Assembly (NCBI RefSeq): GCF_003589595.1
Contig: NW_020653851.1
Coordinates: forward strand, 22,264,443-22,328,442
Reading direction: 5' to 3'
Source: Hyposmocoma kahamanoa
Taxonomy: Eukaryota > Arthropoda > Insecta > Lepidoptera > Cosmopterigidae
Length of the DNA: 64,000 nucleotides
Shown here: positions 20,275-31,562 of the stretch, in pieces
How positions within the stretch are numbered: position 1 is the first letter of the stretch
How the letters are laid out: each line of letters opens with the position of its first letter
Position numbers and translations under genes: made by a program
Notes under the pieces: generated by a model
Database searches by the model: none
Seen by the model: the letters and a program-made list of their open reading frames with translations, nothing else
Told to the model about the DNA's origin: nothing

Positions 20275-21900
20275 ATATCAATACCATCCACTTAGATACT
20301 GTTACTTTACCATCAAAATAGGGGGCTATTGTAGCAATACTCCTATTACACATACATACATTCATACTCTTGACCAATGATATTATACTTTGTTTATGCT
20401 CACTGCTCCTGACCATTTTCGGTTACGACAACTGCGCTGTTTACGGCGCTCGTGTGCGCTCTAGTGGTTTTTTGTAGCCAATCTTATTAGAAATCCCGTA
20501 CGCACAGGGGGCACGCGAGCATTCCATGAATGTAGTGGTAGCGGATCGCCGCAGGTGGTCGGGCTTCCAGCTCGTCACGTCTGACGTCTAACTAGTGTTG
20601 AGTCTTGGAAAAAATTCCAATAAAAAAATTATATTTTAAATTTTTTCCGAATATTTTTCCTGTATTTTTCCACATGTAACAGTTGACGCCTGTCAAAAGT
20701 TGAAAATACTGAACGAAGACGTCGCCATTATAAACATTTTTTTTACGTACGATTGTCTTTTTTCGCCTAACCTGCTTTTAGTTATAAAATTTTATTTTAT
20801 AATTTACGCTAAATAATACTGCAAAAGGTATTTCTAAATGAAGAACATAAAATATGAGCCTTCGAATTATATTTTTCCAATTTTATTCAATTTTTCCAAT
20901 TTTATTCAATTTTTCCATAATTTCAGAAATTTTTCTGTAAATGTTTACAAAGTTAGCTAAGTCACTGTTTCGCCGAACTTTCTACAATCCCCTATAAATA
21001 TGCATTTGAAATTTTTCAAATAAAAAGCTTTCGAAAGTTGCCAAAATTCGAATCCGTTAATTATGACAAAGATAACAGAATTGCTCTCCTTAATTACATA
21101 CTTAATAACAACGTGAATCTAATTTAAAAACCTCTCATTACTCAATGCTAATCACAAAGGTACGTACAGACATTCTAAAAGTAATTGAAACCAACGAATC
21201 ATCGATCTATCTACAGAAATAGAGGTACTTATTACAAATAACATATGGTACATTAGCATTAGAATGAGTCAAATGAAACAACCGCTAAAAAAGGTCATTT
21301 TATTGAGCAATAAACAGGTACTTCGTGTAATTGGTAACTTTGTATAAACGTACCGAACACCGGCTTCAATGAGATAACTCAAAAATAACAAATTTGACAA
21401 GGTAAAGAATTATGGTTATATATTAGATTAGACAACCTAACGATCCGTTGTCAAAAGTGACATTAGCTGCCTTCAGATTGTTTAAAATGTTGCTATAATT
21501 TCTTCCCAAAAAGCAGGGAAGTTACTGCATGCTTCAAACGGAAGAAAAAAAATTGTTTGAAGGCGGTGTGCGATGCGTTTGTACGTTAACTTATTTTCTA
21601 TATACATTTTATTCTAGAAATATTTCCATTGTTTGGCAAAACAATATAATCTTTCATACTTATATTATTATACAACACAAATTCGACTGGCATGAACAAA
21701 GGGCAATTGAAGCATAAACGCCGTGAATACTAAAAAGTAATAACAATAAAATTCAGCAACGACTAAGCTTGAGCTCTTAATGGCAATGCCCTCACTAAAG
21801 CGTGGTAACTTACTGCACTACACAAGAAAAACACTTGAGAAAAAAAAATAAAAAGAACAAATAACGACTACAGGCGTCATTATTCCAAGGTAACAAATCT
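20275..21900. other. Unassigned spacer with a small tandem repeat
   Basis: At about 20875-20920 a ~19-bp unit TTTTATTCAATTTTTCCAA is repeated about twice. Otherwise no gene or recognised element in 1.6 kb. Confidence 0.4.
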
Positions 21901-21909
21901 CCGTTTTTA

Positions 21910-22172
21910 ACAGACTTCAAAAAAAGGAAGAGGTCCTCAAATCGACTGCCTTCTTTTTTAAGTATTTGTGAACCGATTTTGATGATTCTTTTTTGTCGGA
22001 AAGAGGGTACGTCAGTTTTGGTCCCATTTAAATTTGAAGAAAATGTTCCGCATCTAAAGGTGGCAAACTAGGGGAAAAATCCTGTAACGCGCACTTTCCA
22101 GTAATCGTTTTCAATAAAACATGGCAAATAGATGTAATATCACGAACTTTTGAGGTCGGTTTTTCAATACTC
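21910..22172 (+). repeat. Family E, near full length
   Basis: AACAGACTTCAAAAAAAGG, GTGAACCGATTTTGATGATT, GGTGGCAAACTAGGGG, TAAAACATGGCAAATAGATG and TTTTGAGGTCGGTTTTTCA in order. The ends (AACCGACTTCAAAA and the complement of GACCTCAAAAGT) are loosely inverted. Confidence 0.8.
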
Positions 22173-22191
22173 TGTACTGATTATGATACGA

Positions 22192-22372
22192 AGCGACGGG
22201 ACAAACAAATCGTGAACCTGGTGTTAAATGACACACCTGTCTAAAGCAGTGGCAGTGCCACTCAGAGTTTTGAAACGCAAAGATCTGAGAGACACTGCTA
22301 TTGCGTCCGTCACCTTGACACATGAGTTGATGAGTGTCAAATGTTCCTATAATTTCATCAGCACCCTTCTAT
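22192..22372 (-). repeat. Family A, partial
   Basis: From AAGCGACGGGACAAACAAATC to TTTCATCAGCACCCTTCT. Confidence 0.75.
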
Positions 22373-22773
22373 TACTCCTTCAGATGATTTCGACAGCATC
22401 ACCATCAACTTATTACGCATTGAGAACTTCCTGAGTTTTCCAAAAACTGTGACCCTTCTTCGACAATCTTAGGGTACCTAATCTTTGACTTTAAATCTGT
22501 TTCCACTGACAAAACAAAAAACACACAATTCTGTTGTTAGCTATTTTCCGATGAGTCTGACATGAGGTGAAGGCCGTATAATATTAAATAAGCATGAGAA
22601 AATCTATGATGTAAAAATAGAAACAAGTACATTTTGTTTGGCTGGAAAACGCCAAAAGAGCTTTAATTTTAAAAACCATACAAAAATATCATCTTAGTCA
22701 TGTGTTTCCTGTTTTGTCAAATGATATATTTTAATGAAAAAAAAAGGGAAATCGAGAACTTGTGTTCGTTGAG

Positions 22774-23230
22774 CATCGAGTTTAACCAGAAATAGAGATG
22801 AAGATCAGGCAAATGGGCCCTAAATCACTTTTAAATATCAATTCTCGTTTGCCCTGAAATAAAAAATTAGAAAGCTGAAATTGTACAGCATCAACAACTG
22901 ACCTGTGTATACGTCTCCGTATACATCAAAAATATTCTGTATTTATTAAAATAAAGATAATATCTCTAACTATGGGGGTCGTTCCAATCGGTGTTGTGCG
23001 AAAAAAGGAAAACATCTAATTACAAAACAAACGGAATCACATTTAACCGGTAATAAAATACATAATTTTTAAATTTTTGTCCATCATAGCAAAGCTTAAG
23101 TTAAATTGGTCGGCTTCGGGCGGCATTCGGGCTGGCCAATCGGAGCGCAGTTTTTACCGTAATGATATGGCGGAATAGTTTTCAAACAAATTAAATAACA
23201 TTTCGTCTCTATACTCTTATATACTCGATT
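22774..23230 (+). mobile_element. Family D P-element-like MITE, copy D2
   Basis: TIR CATCGAGTTTAACCAGAAAT at the left; complement ending ATATACTCGAT at the right. Target duplications TCGTTGAG and TCGTTGGG (7 of 8). The THAP exon region is present, but indels shift the frame just after the ATG. The donor region ACCGGTAATAAAA remains. Confidence 0.85.
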
Positions 23231-24114
23231 TCGTTGGGTAAGTTTTCAATAAGTCGAACCATTAGTGTAATAAGGTCATAATCTGCTAATTTAGTACATA
23301 ACTTTTTATGCTTAAATAGGAATGTTATAAAATTGACATGTTTCATGTAGTTGGTATTATTTTTATGACTTTCATGTGATAAAAAGCGCATTTGACTTAA
23401 TTATGATCACATGCTTATAATACCTAAGCTACGAAGTCTTTTTGTCAACTATATATATTTACTGAGAATCTTTCTCTGTCCAAAAGCATTAGAAAAGTAT
23501 AAAAAATATTTATTATCATTATTGTCATTAGATTTGACCCACTTTTGTTTTGATAAACATAATTCATGACGTCTCTAGGCGTACTGCAATATGTTATAAT
23601 TACACGATTCTTTATAATTAAGTATTATTATTGGTTTTATAGTTAATGAAAGGACCCTTAATAATATAGGTGTCTGTTTCTGTAATACAATAGCAGCAAC
23701 TAAATGGGGGTCTAGATAGGAAGTAAACGGAACTTGGTTACAATACGTCTCATTGTGACTGTACTTATATACGAGTAGGATATAATAACTGCTTATAACT
23801 GCAAATAACTTTTGATTTGTTTATTTAAAATACTGTTTGGCTGTTGACTCCTATGGGGCAATATCCCAACAGCATTCTAAGTGCTGTTGCAAGGAGATAC
23901 GATAGTCGTATTTTATAAATTTTGATACAGCAAATTAAGAGCGTAACACAATTTGTTAATACAATTTGTTTCGTTTTTGATTTTTATTATACTAACTTTG
24001 TTCTAAGTTTTTTGTGAGTTGTTTTGTGGTACTTAGGCCTTTACAAAAGCGTACCTAAGGCATGCGCGCCCTGGAATGTCTGTAGCGTCACAAAACACCT
24101 AGAAAGATTTTTTT
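23231..24114. other. Unassigned spacer; LINE-like hairpin at about 23869
   Basis: CAACAGCATTCTAAGTGCTG followed by TTG forms an 8-bp stem with a 7-nt loop. Nothing else seen. Confidence 0.35.
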
Positions 24115-24308
24115 TCTAACAAGTGACGGGTCGAACTAGTAGTCCGTCTGGTGGTAAGCGTCAGGCTTGTAGTTTGATATCCTAAGACATAAGTTGACAA
24201 GTCCCTTGTGCCTGTAATTTCACAATCGCTCTTCAAAACTGTAACGTGAAATAGGTAAGGTGGCAAGTACTTCTCTGGACGAATTCTTCCACAAGAACCT
24301 CTACCGCT
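24115..24308 (-). repeat. Family A with internal deletion
   Basis: CAAGTGACGGGTCGAACTAG at one end, CTTCCACAAGAACCTCTACC at the other; the middle is shortened. Confidence 0.75.
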
Positions 24309-24674
24309 AAGAAATTAGTATTCTTACACTGGCGTCACAGTACACATTGAACGAATTAAGTCCGATGAAAAATTGTGATATTCATACCGAAATAAGGAAC
24401 AAAGAAGCAGCTCTTGACAGTCGCCTTAACAAAGTAGCTTCTGTACTGAGAATCGGGTTGATATTAAAACTTTGTGTTTTACCTAGTATAAAACTATTTT
24501 GAAACAAAAATGTACATACAAAAGATTATTATTACTATATTACATAAAAAATATTTAAAAAGTAATTACAACATTTAAAAATGGAACTCTTTGGCTGTAG
24601 AATACAGTTTGTTTCATCTGACTGTCACTTGTTTTTACATTGTGGCGTTATTTTAGAAATTAGTTGTCTACGTC

Positions 24675-26512
24675 ACCAAGGATTTAACTCGTGAAAATTT
24701 TCGTAGTATGATTTTCTAGAACTTCAAGTGTAATTAAACAGCTCAGCAGAGCTTCGCTCGGCTTCAAACTGCTTTTGGCGATGAAGCACCATGTAAGACG
24801 ACTATTTATAGCTGGTTTACAGAATTCAAACGCGGTCGTGTGAATCTCAGTGACGAATTTCGTGATGGTCGCCCGTCCACTACTGTGAACAACAAAAACA
24901 TCGATGCTGTGCGCCGTGTGATAAAAACAGACAGAGATTTGGGTGTGAAAAAGCTGTGCTCTCGGGGGATCCCACACAATTTGACTGAGGCTCAAAAAAC
25001 GGATCGCGTCACTTGGTGCAATGCCATGCTTACCAGATTAAACGAAGGGGCGTCATATTTGGTGTTGGACAACGTAATAGGTGACGAAACATGGATTTAT
25101 AGTTACGATCTCAAAACAAAGCAGCAATCGAGGGTATGGGTCTCTCAAGAGGAGCCGAAATCAACCAAAGTGACGCGCGTGCAAAGTGCCTCTAAGCGGA
25201 TGATTGCTTCTTTTTTTAATAAAACTGGACACGTGGTTACTGTTGCGTTGGAGAATCGTTGTACAGTGAATAGTGATTGGCACACGACCATTTGTTTGCC
25301 GAAAGTTATTGACAAACTCCGTAAAAATAACCGTAAACGGCGTATCATCTTGCACCACCATAATGCCAGTTCTCACACAGACAGACAAATGCCCATTTGG
25401 GGTGGCGCGACGAAAACAAAGTTCTTGGAGGTGGAGAGAGCGCAACGTGCTTTGATAAAAGTAATGTATTTTAAAAAGACTCTGTACTCGACGGAAACTC
25501 TCTATCTTCTTAGTAATTTACTCTCGGTTAGAAAACTATATATATTGCAAATTATTCTGAAAAAGCACAAAACTCTACCTTATGACGAGAGCTTACTAAA
25601 CAAGAGAAGGAATTATTATGTGGCTCAAGTCCCTATCATAAAAACAATGGCAGCTGGTATTCAGTATGTTAGCCGATCGGCCTATTTATATAACAAAATC
25701 AATAGAGAATTACATATATACAAACAAAACTTTTTTGAATGTAAATGTCTTGTAGCTAAGTGGTTGAAATCTCTTGGATATGAAGAAGTTGAGAAACTTT
25801 TGATATGTACAAAATAATATCCTCAGAAGTTCCTACTACACAAACACATATAATCTACACTTAGGTGATTGCATGATATTTACTGTCAAATTACACCTTA
25901 ATATTAATCTAAATGTTATTGTATACAATAAATGACAAATAACACTTTAACTTTAATTTAATAAAAAAAAAAACTAACACCTGAATTTTTAAGTTTATAA
26001 TAGTTCTATTCATTATATAAATAAAGTACAACTAAGTGTAAGTTTTGAAATTATATAAGTACATTACATAGCTATAGAAGAGCGGAGTCCCCTATCACAG
26101 GCATTGTCATGCTTAAAAGGAGACTCCTAAAACTAATTATTGTAATTCTGAACTTGCTGATGAAATAAACTTATTATTATTATATTATATATATAATGAA
26201 TTTTTGAAGGTGAACAACGTTGACGTTATGAGCCATCCCGCGTACAGTCCCGATCTGGTGCCTCGTGACTTTTATTTATTTCCAAAAATTAAGAGCCAGT
26301 TACACGGTCAACGATTTTCATTACCTGAAGAGGCTGTCGAACAGTATGAAAAATATGTTTCAGAGATTGTCACGGAGAAGTGACATAAATGCTTTCAAAA
26401 TTGGTTCATTCGTATGAAAAAGTGCATTAACGCTAACGGAGAATATTTTGAGAAACAATAAATTCATTTTCTTTTTATTCATTCCGGAAACTTGTAGTGC
26501 GCCTCACGTATA
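24675..26512 (+). pseudogene. mariner (Tc1/mariner) transposase pseudogene, split by a LINE
   Basis: Part 1 (24681-25389) and part 2 (26198-26460) together cover a mariner transposase. Part 1 contains WFTEFKRGRVNLSDE, GDETWIYSYD (first catalytic D, codon 25083) and ILHHHNASSH, where the expected second catalytic D is H (codon 25359). Part 2 contains HPAYSPDLVPRDFYLFPKIK with the third D (codon 26267) and ends NANGEYFEKQ then TAA. Stops lie at 24717 and 24735 and a TGA near the C-terminus (EK-stop-HKCFQNWF). About 30 residues of the helix-turn-helix region seem missing after TDRD, compared with what I know of the family. A probable 3' terminus is TTGTAGTGCGCCTCACG then TA at 26511. The matching 5' terminus is not found. 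Confidence 0.9.
25390..26197 (+). pseudogene. 5'-truncated LINE inserted in the mariner copy
   Basis: From PIWGGATKTKFLEVERAQ through FKKTLYSTETLYLLSNLL and SVRKLYILQIILKKHKTLPYD to WLKSLGYEEVEKLLICTK, then TAA at 25815. This is the C-terminal end of a non-LTR retrotransposon RT (clade uncertain, jockey-like). A 380-nt 3' UTR ends in (TTA/TAT)n just before the mariner resumes. Its frame is fused to the upstream mariner frame, making one 325-codon open frame (24840-25817) that is not a single gene. Confidence 0.85.
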
Positions 26513-26519
26513 CCCTTGG

Positions 26520-27140
26520 TACATTACAGCCACATGTGATAATATATAAATATGAAATATGTAATGATTACGATATTTTTAACTGCGGTGTCACTACTTT
26601 TAAGAGGTCACTTCTTGCATTGTTGTGAGGTGAATAATGTATTCTTTATGGTTTTTTTTGTATTAAAATAATTAATTTACCGTCCGTTAAAGTACTTTTG
26701 AATGTTGAGCACAGTTATAACTGGGCACAGATTTGCCTACTGTATTAATTATTAAGTGTTTTTTTTATATATTGTTTCTATCTAATGTCAGTTATTGTGC
26801 CGTAAATAAGAAAATAAAATAAAATACGTCGAAAGTGCTTTTATCACATAAAGATCATACAAGTAAGACGAACTACTTGAAAAAAATGAAGTATATGTCA
26901 AATTTTATATAAGTCTCCTATTTAAGCATAAAAAGTTACCACCAAATGTCGTTCGTAGAATCTTTATACTTCTCTTCCGAAAAATTGACATTTTGTAGAT
27001 GTGACCTTATTGCACCAAGGGTCACATGTAGACTTTGACATGAGATTGACATGTAGTTTCTACAAAACCCATGGGAATTACGCGTTCAGGTTGTTTTGAT
27101 CCATCATATTTTTAAACATATATCGTGAATGATAATTGTG
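26520..27140. other. Unassigned spacer
   Basis: ATTTAAGCATAAAAAGTTAC at about 26921 also occurs in reverse near 23300, so a short repeat is shared; otherwise nothing seen. Confidence 0.35.
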
Positions 27141-27144
27141 ACAG

Positions 27145-27490
27145 AATATCATTTAACAAAAAGAGCAACCCCTAAGTTCCTTAATCATTCTTTTTTTAAA
27201 TGTAATACAGGGACGAACAAGTCGCGCGTGATGGTAAGCTACGTACGTACGGCACTACCACTGCGCCCGTCACCCTGAGACGTAAGTTGACAGTCCCATG
27301 TGCCTGTAATTTTACTAGCACCTTACCCTTCAAAACCAGAACACAGTAATGCTGACATTACTGCTTGGCGGCAGAAATAAATAAGGTACCGGTACTACCC
27401 TTTTTTCCTATATTTATGACCCTGATTGACCTCTTTCACAAGGGCCTCTACTGCTACTCATTCTTCTCAAGGGAATTCCAAGGGCCTTGA
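27145..27490 (+). repeat. LINE 3' UTR piece split by a family A copy
   Basis: GAGCAACCCCTAAGTTCC on the left and ACTCATTCTTCTCAAGGGAA on the right match consecutive blocks of the 3' UTR at 42360-42405. A family A copy (antisense, about 27208-27450) lies between them. Confidence 0.65.
27208..27450 (-). repeat. Family A inserted in a LINE 3' UTR
   Basis: From GGGACGAACAAGTCGCGCG to CCTCTACTGCTA, with a ~40-bp stretch (CTTTTTTCCTATATTTATGA) inside near its end. Confidence 0.75.
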
Positions 27491-27868
27491 AAAATGCCAA
27501 TAAGTTAACACCAGCAAATTACTTTTTAAAAGCTTATTATTTAATTATCATATTAGAGATTATCTAATTATAATGAGTAATTGCATAATACAATTCTTAG
27601 TATCCGTTGGTAATCATCAATCATCTGTACCATAGTTAAAGCTGACAACATTGTAAAATATATACCAAGAAAAAAAAGACAGCGTAAAATTTAGTTATAG
27701 ATATTAATTGAGAATTTGAATTGACGTTTATAAAGCTGGTTTTGAAGGATGGAGTCCCAAACAAAAATAGTTGTTTTTTTTACTTATTACATAGTTTTGC
27801 TGAATGTTATTGTATACACGGCTATATGTAAAATGCAAACAACCTCTCAGGACTTTATTATTAATATC

Positions 27869-28215
27869 CATCGAGCATATAACCAGAAATAGAGACGAAA
27901 TAAGGGCCATATATTCCTGAGAACTCATCAGTGATAAACCACATAAATATCAACTCTCGTTTGCACTGAAATATAGACAGCGCCAACAACTGACACGTGC
28001 GTACGTCTCCGTATATTCCAAAATATTCTGTATTTATTGTAATAAAGATAATATCTCTAACAATGGCGTGCTGTTCCATTCGGTGGTGTGGGAAAAACAG
28101 CAAAACATCTAATTACAAAACAAACGCAATCACATTTCATCTATGCTTAATTAAATTAAATATGTGATTTTGCAATTTTCGTCCATTATAGCAAAGCTCA
28201 AGTTAAACTGGTCTG
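27869..28215 (+). mobile_element. Family D copy D3, best-preserved THAP exon, 3' truncated
   Basis: Starts CATCGAGCATATAACCAGAA. An ATG at 28063 opens the exon MACCSIRWCGKNSKTSNYK continuing to ITFH, with the C-x4-C pair typical of a THAP C2CH zinc finger. The donor CATCG|GT is changed to CATCTATG, so the frame reads on to a stop. The right third and the second TIR are missing. Confidence 0.85.
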
Positions 28216-28317
28216 TAACTGGTGTTTGTAATTTACTCCTGCGAGGTTGTTAGCATAACCCTGTATAAGACACAGAGCTATTTCATTACTTAAAATATTA
28301 CATATCTTTTTGATATA

Positions 28318-28345
28318 AGCCGCTATAGCATAGCGGCATTTTTAT
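28318..28345 (+). repeat. Hairpin GCCGCTA-N5-TAGCGGC followed by T-rich run
   Basis: Perfect 7-bp stem followed by ATTTTTATTTATTTATT. In a eukaryotic genome this is more likely part of a LINE 3' UTR than a terminator. Confidence 0.5.
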
Positions 28346-28379
28346 TTATTTATTCTTGTCAATAATAAATTTAGCAATT

Positions 28380-28589
28380 CCGTACCTCCAATGAACAATA
28401 CGCTAATTTCATTTTTTGGTAATTTTCTGTTATTTTTGTAAACAGCCATATTTATTTACTCATTTTATGCACCCCTAGTTTTGTTAAAAAAAAACACAGA
28501 AACAAAAAAAAACAAAATTCGAAAAAAAAACAAAACAACAAGAGAACAGGTCAAAAATTAAGTTGGCGTAGTGTCTAGTGGAGGTATCG
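28380..28589 (+). mobile_element. Family F MITE, copy F1 (210 bp)
   Basis: TIRs CCGTACCTCCAATGAACAAT and the complement of CGATACCTCCACTAGACACT. Flanked by AATT (28376-28379 and 28590-28593), a 4-bp target duplication. A-rich interior. Confidence 0.75.
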
Positions 28590-29089
28590 AATTGTTTACT
28601 ACACAGTCAACGAAGCCTTTTCATAGACAGTAACATCTTTTTCCTTAAAATTAAGTATTACAATATGATAGTACGGTGAACCCCTTTGCGTGCTGTTGAA
28701 ATGCTTTCTGTGTAGTTGTCACCTACTGCTTTTCCATATAGAAGTATCAACAACGTAATGACAAAATACAATGGTTTACGTACAAGGCAAGAAAAATACT
28801 GATATTTTTGTCTGCAGTCTGCGGTATTTACTGTTCATGAAAGGGCTAGATTTTAACTTGGGACTTTTCTTAAGAGGCATAGGGTTGAGTTTATATCCGT
28901 GTAAAGGGAGGTGGCCGTTGTTCATTCAGCTAGTTTCATTCCAGAGTGAATACCTTGTATGTGATTTCTAAGCATTTTTTAGGGACTTCGATAATGTGAT
29001 GTAAAATATAGTAAACACAACAACGTTTTAATTAATTAAATTATACCTCTTGTAGAAGCTATGTTACTTTTCATCACACGCATTCATCT
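28590..29089. other. Unassigned spacer
   Basis: A 66-codon frame at 28771-28971 has no recognised features. Confidence 0.3.
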
Positions 29090-29335
29090 TGCACGTAATT
29101 AATGTGATTACAGCCATGGTTGGTAATGAGAAGAAAAAAGGCCTGAAAGTTTTATTTAGGACATTATGGTCATGTTAGCCTGCATGCAATCATATTATTT
29201 ACGTGCAAGTGTGATGAAAAAAGTTGTATGTTTTACGGGCTGTATGGAAATTACGAACCTCTACTCCGAAAGCCCTCAGTCTTCGACTTCGGGCTTATAA
29301 CAGAGTCTCGTTCGTAATTCCTTGTTTACCGCCCT
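29090..29335 (+). repeat. Family Q repeat, copy 1
   Basis: GAAAAAAGGCCTGAAAG, ACATTATGGTCATGTTAGCC, ATGCAATCATATTATTTACG and GGGCTTATAACAGAGTCTCG then TTCGTAATTCC recur, in a different arrangement, at 37095-37207 and 37494-37565. Confidence 0.6.
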
Positions 29336-29852
29336 TGATATACAAGCTACTATTAATAATGTATATGTAAGAGATTGAAACGTTTTCGACGAGTTCGGGG
29401 CTTCTAGCACAAGTAATTTTTACACACAAGTAGCCCAACACCGGACACTGTAGTTATTTTAACTAGTAAATTTATTCTTGTTTTGCTGCTACAAAAATCG
29501 GTAAAAGGCTGGCCCCGTTTGTCATAACTATATCATAGTTATCGGCATCTAAAGTTTTTTTGCTAAAAAAATGACAGTTACGCAGATTTTGCTTAACAAT
29601 AAAACTGGAACTAAATGTAAATAAGATACAAAAACCGATTAGAGGGTGTTATAGATCTTGCTTCGTTGATCCCAGACATGTTAATAACTCAATGTCGTTA
29701 AAAATGTAATTTACGTTAGTTATGACAACCTTGTAGAATGCGTATGCGAGATTTTCACTCTAAACAAATCCGTTTAAAAAGTCATTTAAATCCTGATTTT
29801 TTGTGCTATAATTTAGGCTCCTGTTATGAACTGAATGCACTAACCACGACTA
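29336..29852. other. Unassigned spacer
   Basis: No recognised feature. Confidence 0.3.
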
Positions 29853-30090
29853 CGCTTTTAACCGACTTCAAAAAAAGGAGGACATTCTTAATTCGAGTGT
29901 TGGTATGTTTTTTTTGTATGTATGTTACGCGTGAACCGATTTTGATGATTCTTTTTTGTTGGAAAAAGGGTACCTCAGATGTGACCCCGTTTAAATTTGA
30001 ATATTTAAATGGGATTCCATCTGTAAGGGTGGCAAACTAGGGGATGAATGACTTTTGAGGTCGGTTTTTTAGTACTCTGTACTGATTTAG
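29853..30090 (+). repeat. Family E, near full length
   Basis: ACCGACTTCAAAAAAAGGAG through GTGAACCGATTTTGATGATT, GGTGGCAAACTAGGGGATGA to TTTTGAGGTCGGTTTTTTAG. Ends about 50 bp from the stop codon of the TM ORF on the other strand. Confidence 0.8.
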
Positions 30091-30143
30091 TTATATAAAA
30101 TTAAAATAACATTCATTGCATTGGCACTTTGATTCACTGCACA

Positions 30144-30377
30144 TTACTCGTCATCCAAGTCAAACCACATCGAAGTAACACTCCTGGCTCCTTGCTCCCC
30201 TCTCGCCTGTTCTTCGGTTATAATCCTCAGGACTACCACCTCCATCATGCAAAGCGCGAACAATATCACGATTATGGCAAAGTTAGAACCTTGATGATGA
30301 AATTGGAAGTTGCTTGGTAAAGGACCCGGTGGAGGAAAAGCTGCCACTCCAAAGGTCATTAAATTTGCCAGCGACAT
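30144..30377 (-). CDS. Candidate small single-pass membrane protein, 77 codons, unknown family
   Basis: ATG at 30377 has A at -3 (ACAATG) and the frame ends TAA at 30144-30146. The product starts MSLANLMTFGVAAFPPPGP. It has one strongly hydrophobic segment around residues 32-48 (FAIIVILFALCMMEVVV), then a charged segment (RIITEEQARGEQ) and an acidic end (FDLDDE). No repeat covers it. TATAAAAG lies on - about 300 nt upstream and a GC-rich patch about 480 nt upstream. A competing out-of-frame ATG occurs 13 nt upstream. I recognise no family. It could be a real microprotein gene, the last exon of a larger gene, or chance. Confidence 0.4.
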   Translation of the reverse strand: MSLANLMTFGVAAFPPPGPLPSNFQFHHQGSNFAIIVILFALCMMEVVVLRIITEEQARGEQGARSVTSMWFDLDDE

Positions 30378-30663
30378 TGTATAACATTACAAATATTCCG
30401 TTTGGTTTTTGGACAATTGAGATGCTGATATTTATGTAATTTTGCAACACTTGGGCAGCATGATCTTTATTTGAATGAACAACGATCACACGTGTCTTGA
30501 TTCATTATTTATCTTATGGAAGTTTACTTTGAACTGTTTATTTTAATCCATTGTTTTCATCTGATCACATTTCATTATATTAAAACACAAGTCACTTTAC
30601 GTCTTGAATTCAATTTAATTTTAAATCAAAGCTTATCTTAGTTAGTTAAATATGAAACCAGAA

Positions 30664-30690
30664 ACACTGCTTTTATAGTTTGTTTTTCTG
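30664..30690 (-). promoter_or_regulatory. TATA-like box upstream of the 77-codon ORF
   Basis: On - the sequence ACTATAAAAGCAG lies about 295 nt upstream of the ATG at 30377, with TTTCATATTTAAC about 25 nt further down as a possible initiator. Weak on its own. Confidence 0.3.
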
Positions 30691-30834
30691 TACTCCGGAA
30701 CTATGTTAATAAGCAAGTTGTTTTCTTGAATATTCTACAGAACAGAACTAAATTTGTTAACGATATATTATCGCGCGTCGTTGTTTTGTTAATCGTAAAT
30801 GTTACCGTTCGATTTTTAACTTTAAATTGTAATG

Positions 30835-30895
30835 GACGCGCGCGCGCCGCGGCGTCGGAACGGCAATGCGCCTGCACCCGGGCTGTTGCAACTTG
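30835..30895. other. Short GC/CpG-rich patch
   Basis: (GC)n with CGCCGCGGCGTCGG in otherwise AT-rich DNA. Possible promoter-proximal CpG-rich element for the - strand ORF. Confidence 0.4.
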
Positions 30896-30939
30896 GTTCT
30901 TATGAAATATGATACGTATTAGTTAGAATCCATGTATTG

Positions 30940-30949
30940 NNNNNNNNNN
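30940..30949. other. Assembly gap (10 N)
   Basis: Ten unresolved bases. Confidence 1.
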
Positions 30950-31307
30950 TTCGTTTAAAGAAAAGACAAAGGTTAAAACTATGCAGCCAAGTCTTGGTGA
31001 AGTTTTCTTTTGCTAGTTTTAGGTAGACAGGCTTATGTCAAGTCTTCAGTCCATTATATTTATTTAAATGTCGGTTCAATTATAACATAAACTTGTTGTA
31101 ATTCGTTTTAAATTTGTTCATGAATTGTTGTTCGTTCGCAATTTGGTACACTAGACAACATTGGTTTCTTTGTATGGTAAATGAGCGTATTTTGTAGTCT
31201 ACTGTATATTTTAACGTTATCCTTGCTATTTATTAATCGATTGGTTGATTAATGTTTTGATTATTTTATTATTTCAATCGAAATCTTGTTCATTCTTATC
31301 ACGATAC
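30950..31307. other. Unassigned spacer
   Basis: Nothing recognised. Confidence 0.3.
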
Positions 31308-31562
31308 CAATTGGTGGGACACACAAGTCGTGCGCCTGTTGTTAAGCGACACGCCTGTCCAAATTGCAAAAATATGAGGGGCACATTCACTGTGCCCGTC
31401 ATGTGCGACATAAGTTGACAAGTCCCATGTACTAATAATTATACCAGCACCTTTACCCTTCAAAACCGGTACGCAATGCTCACATTATTGCTTGGCAGCA
31501 GAAATAGGTGAGGTGGCAGTACTTCCCTGGACGAACTCTTTCACAAGGACCTCTGCTGCTAC
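31308..31562 (-). repeat. Family A, near full length
   Basis: From TGGTGGGACACACAAGTCGTG to CACAAGGACCTCTGCTGCTAC with one ~30-bp deletion (ACGCCTGTCC joins AAATTGCAAAAATATGAGG). Confidence 0.8.

Noticed and set aside
24840..25817. A single 325-codon protein-coding gene
   Set aside because: The N-terminal half is mariner transposase and the rest a LINE RT tail; the mariner resumes after the LINE, so the frame is an insertion artefact.
28318..28345. Rho-independent terminator
   Set aside because: Hairpin plus T run looks like one, but the window is eukaryotic and no operon is present.
29853..30040. 100-codon ORF ending in conserved-looking sequence
   Set aside because: It is family E repeat, present with disrupted frames at several other loci.
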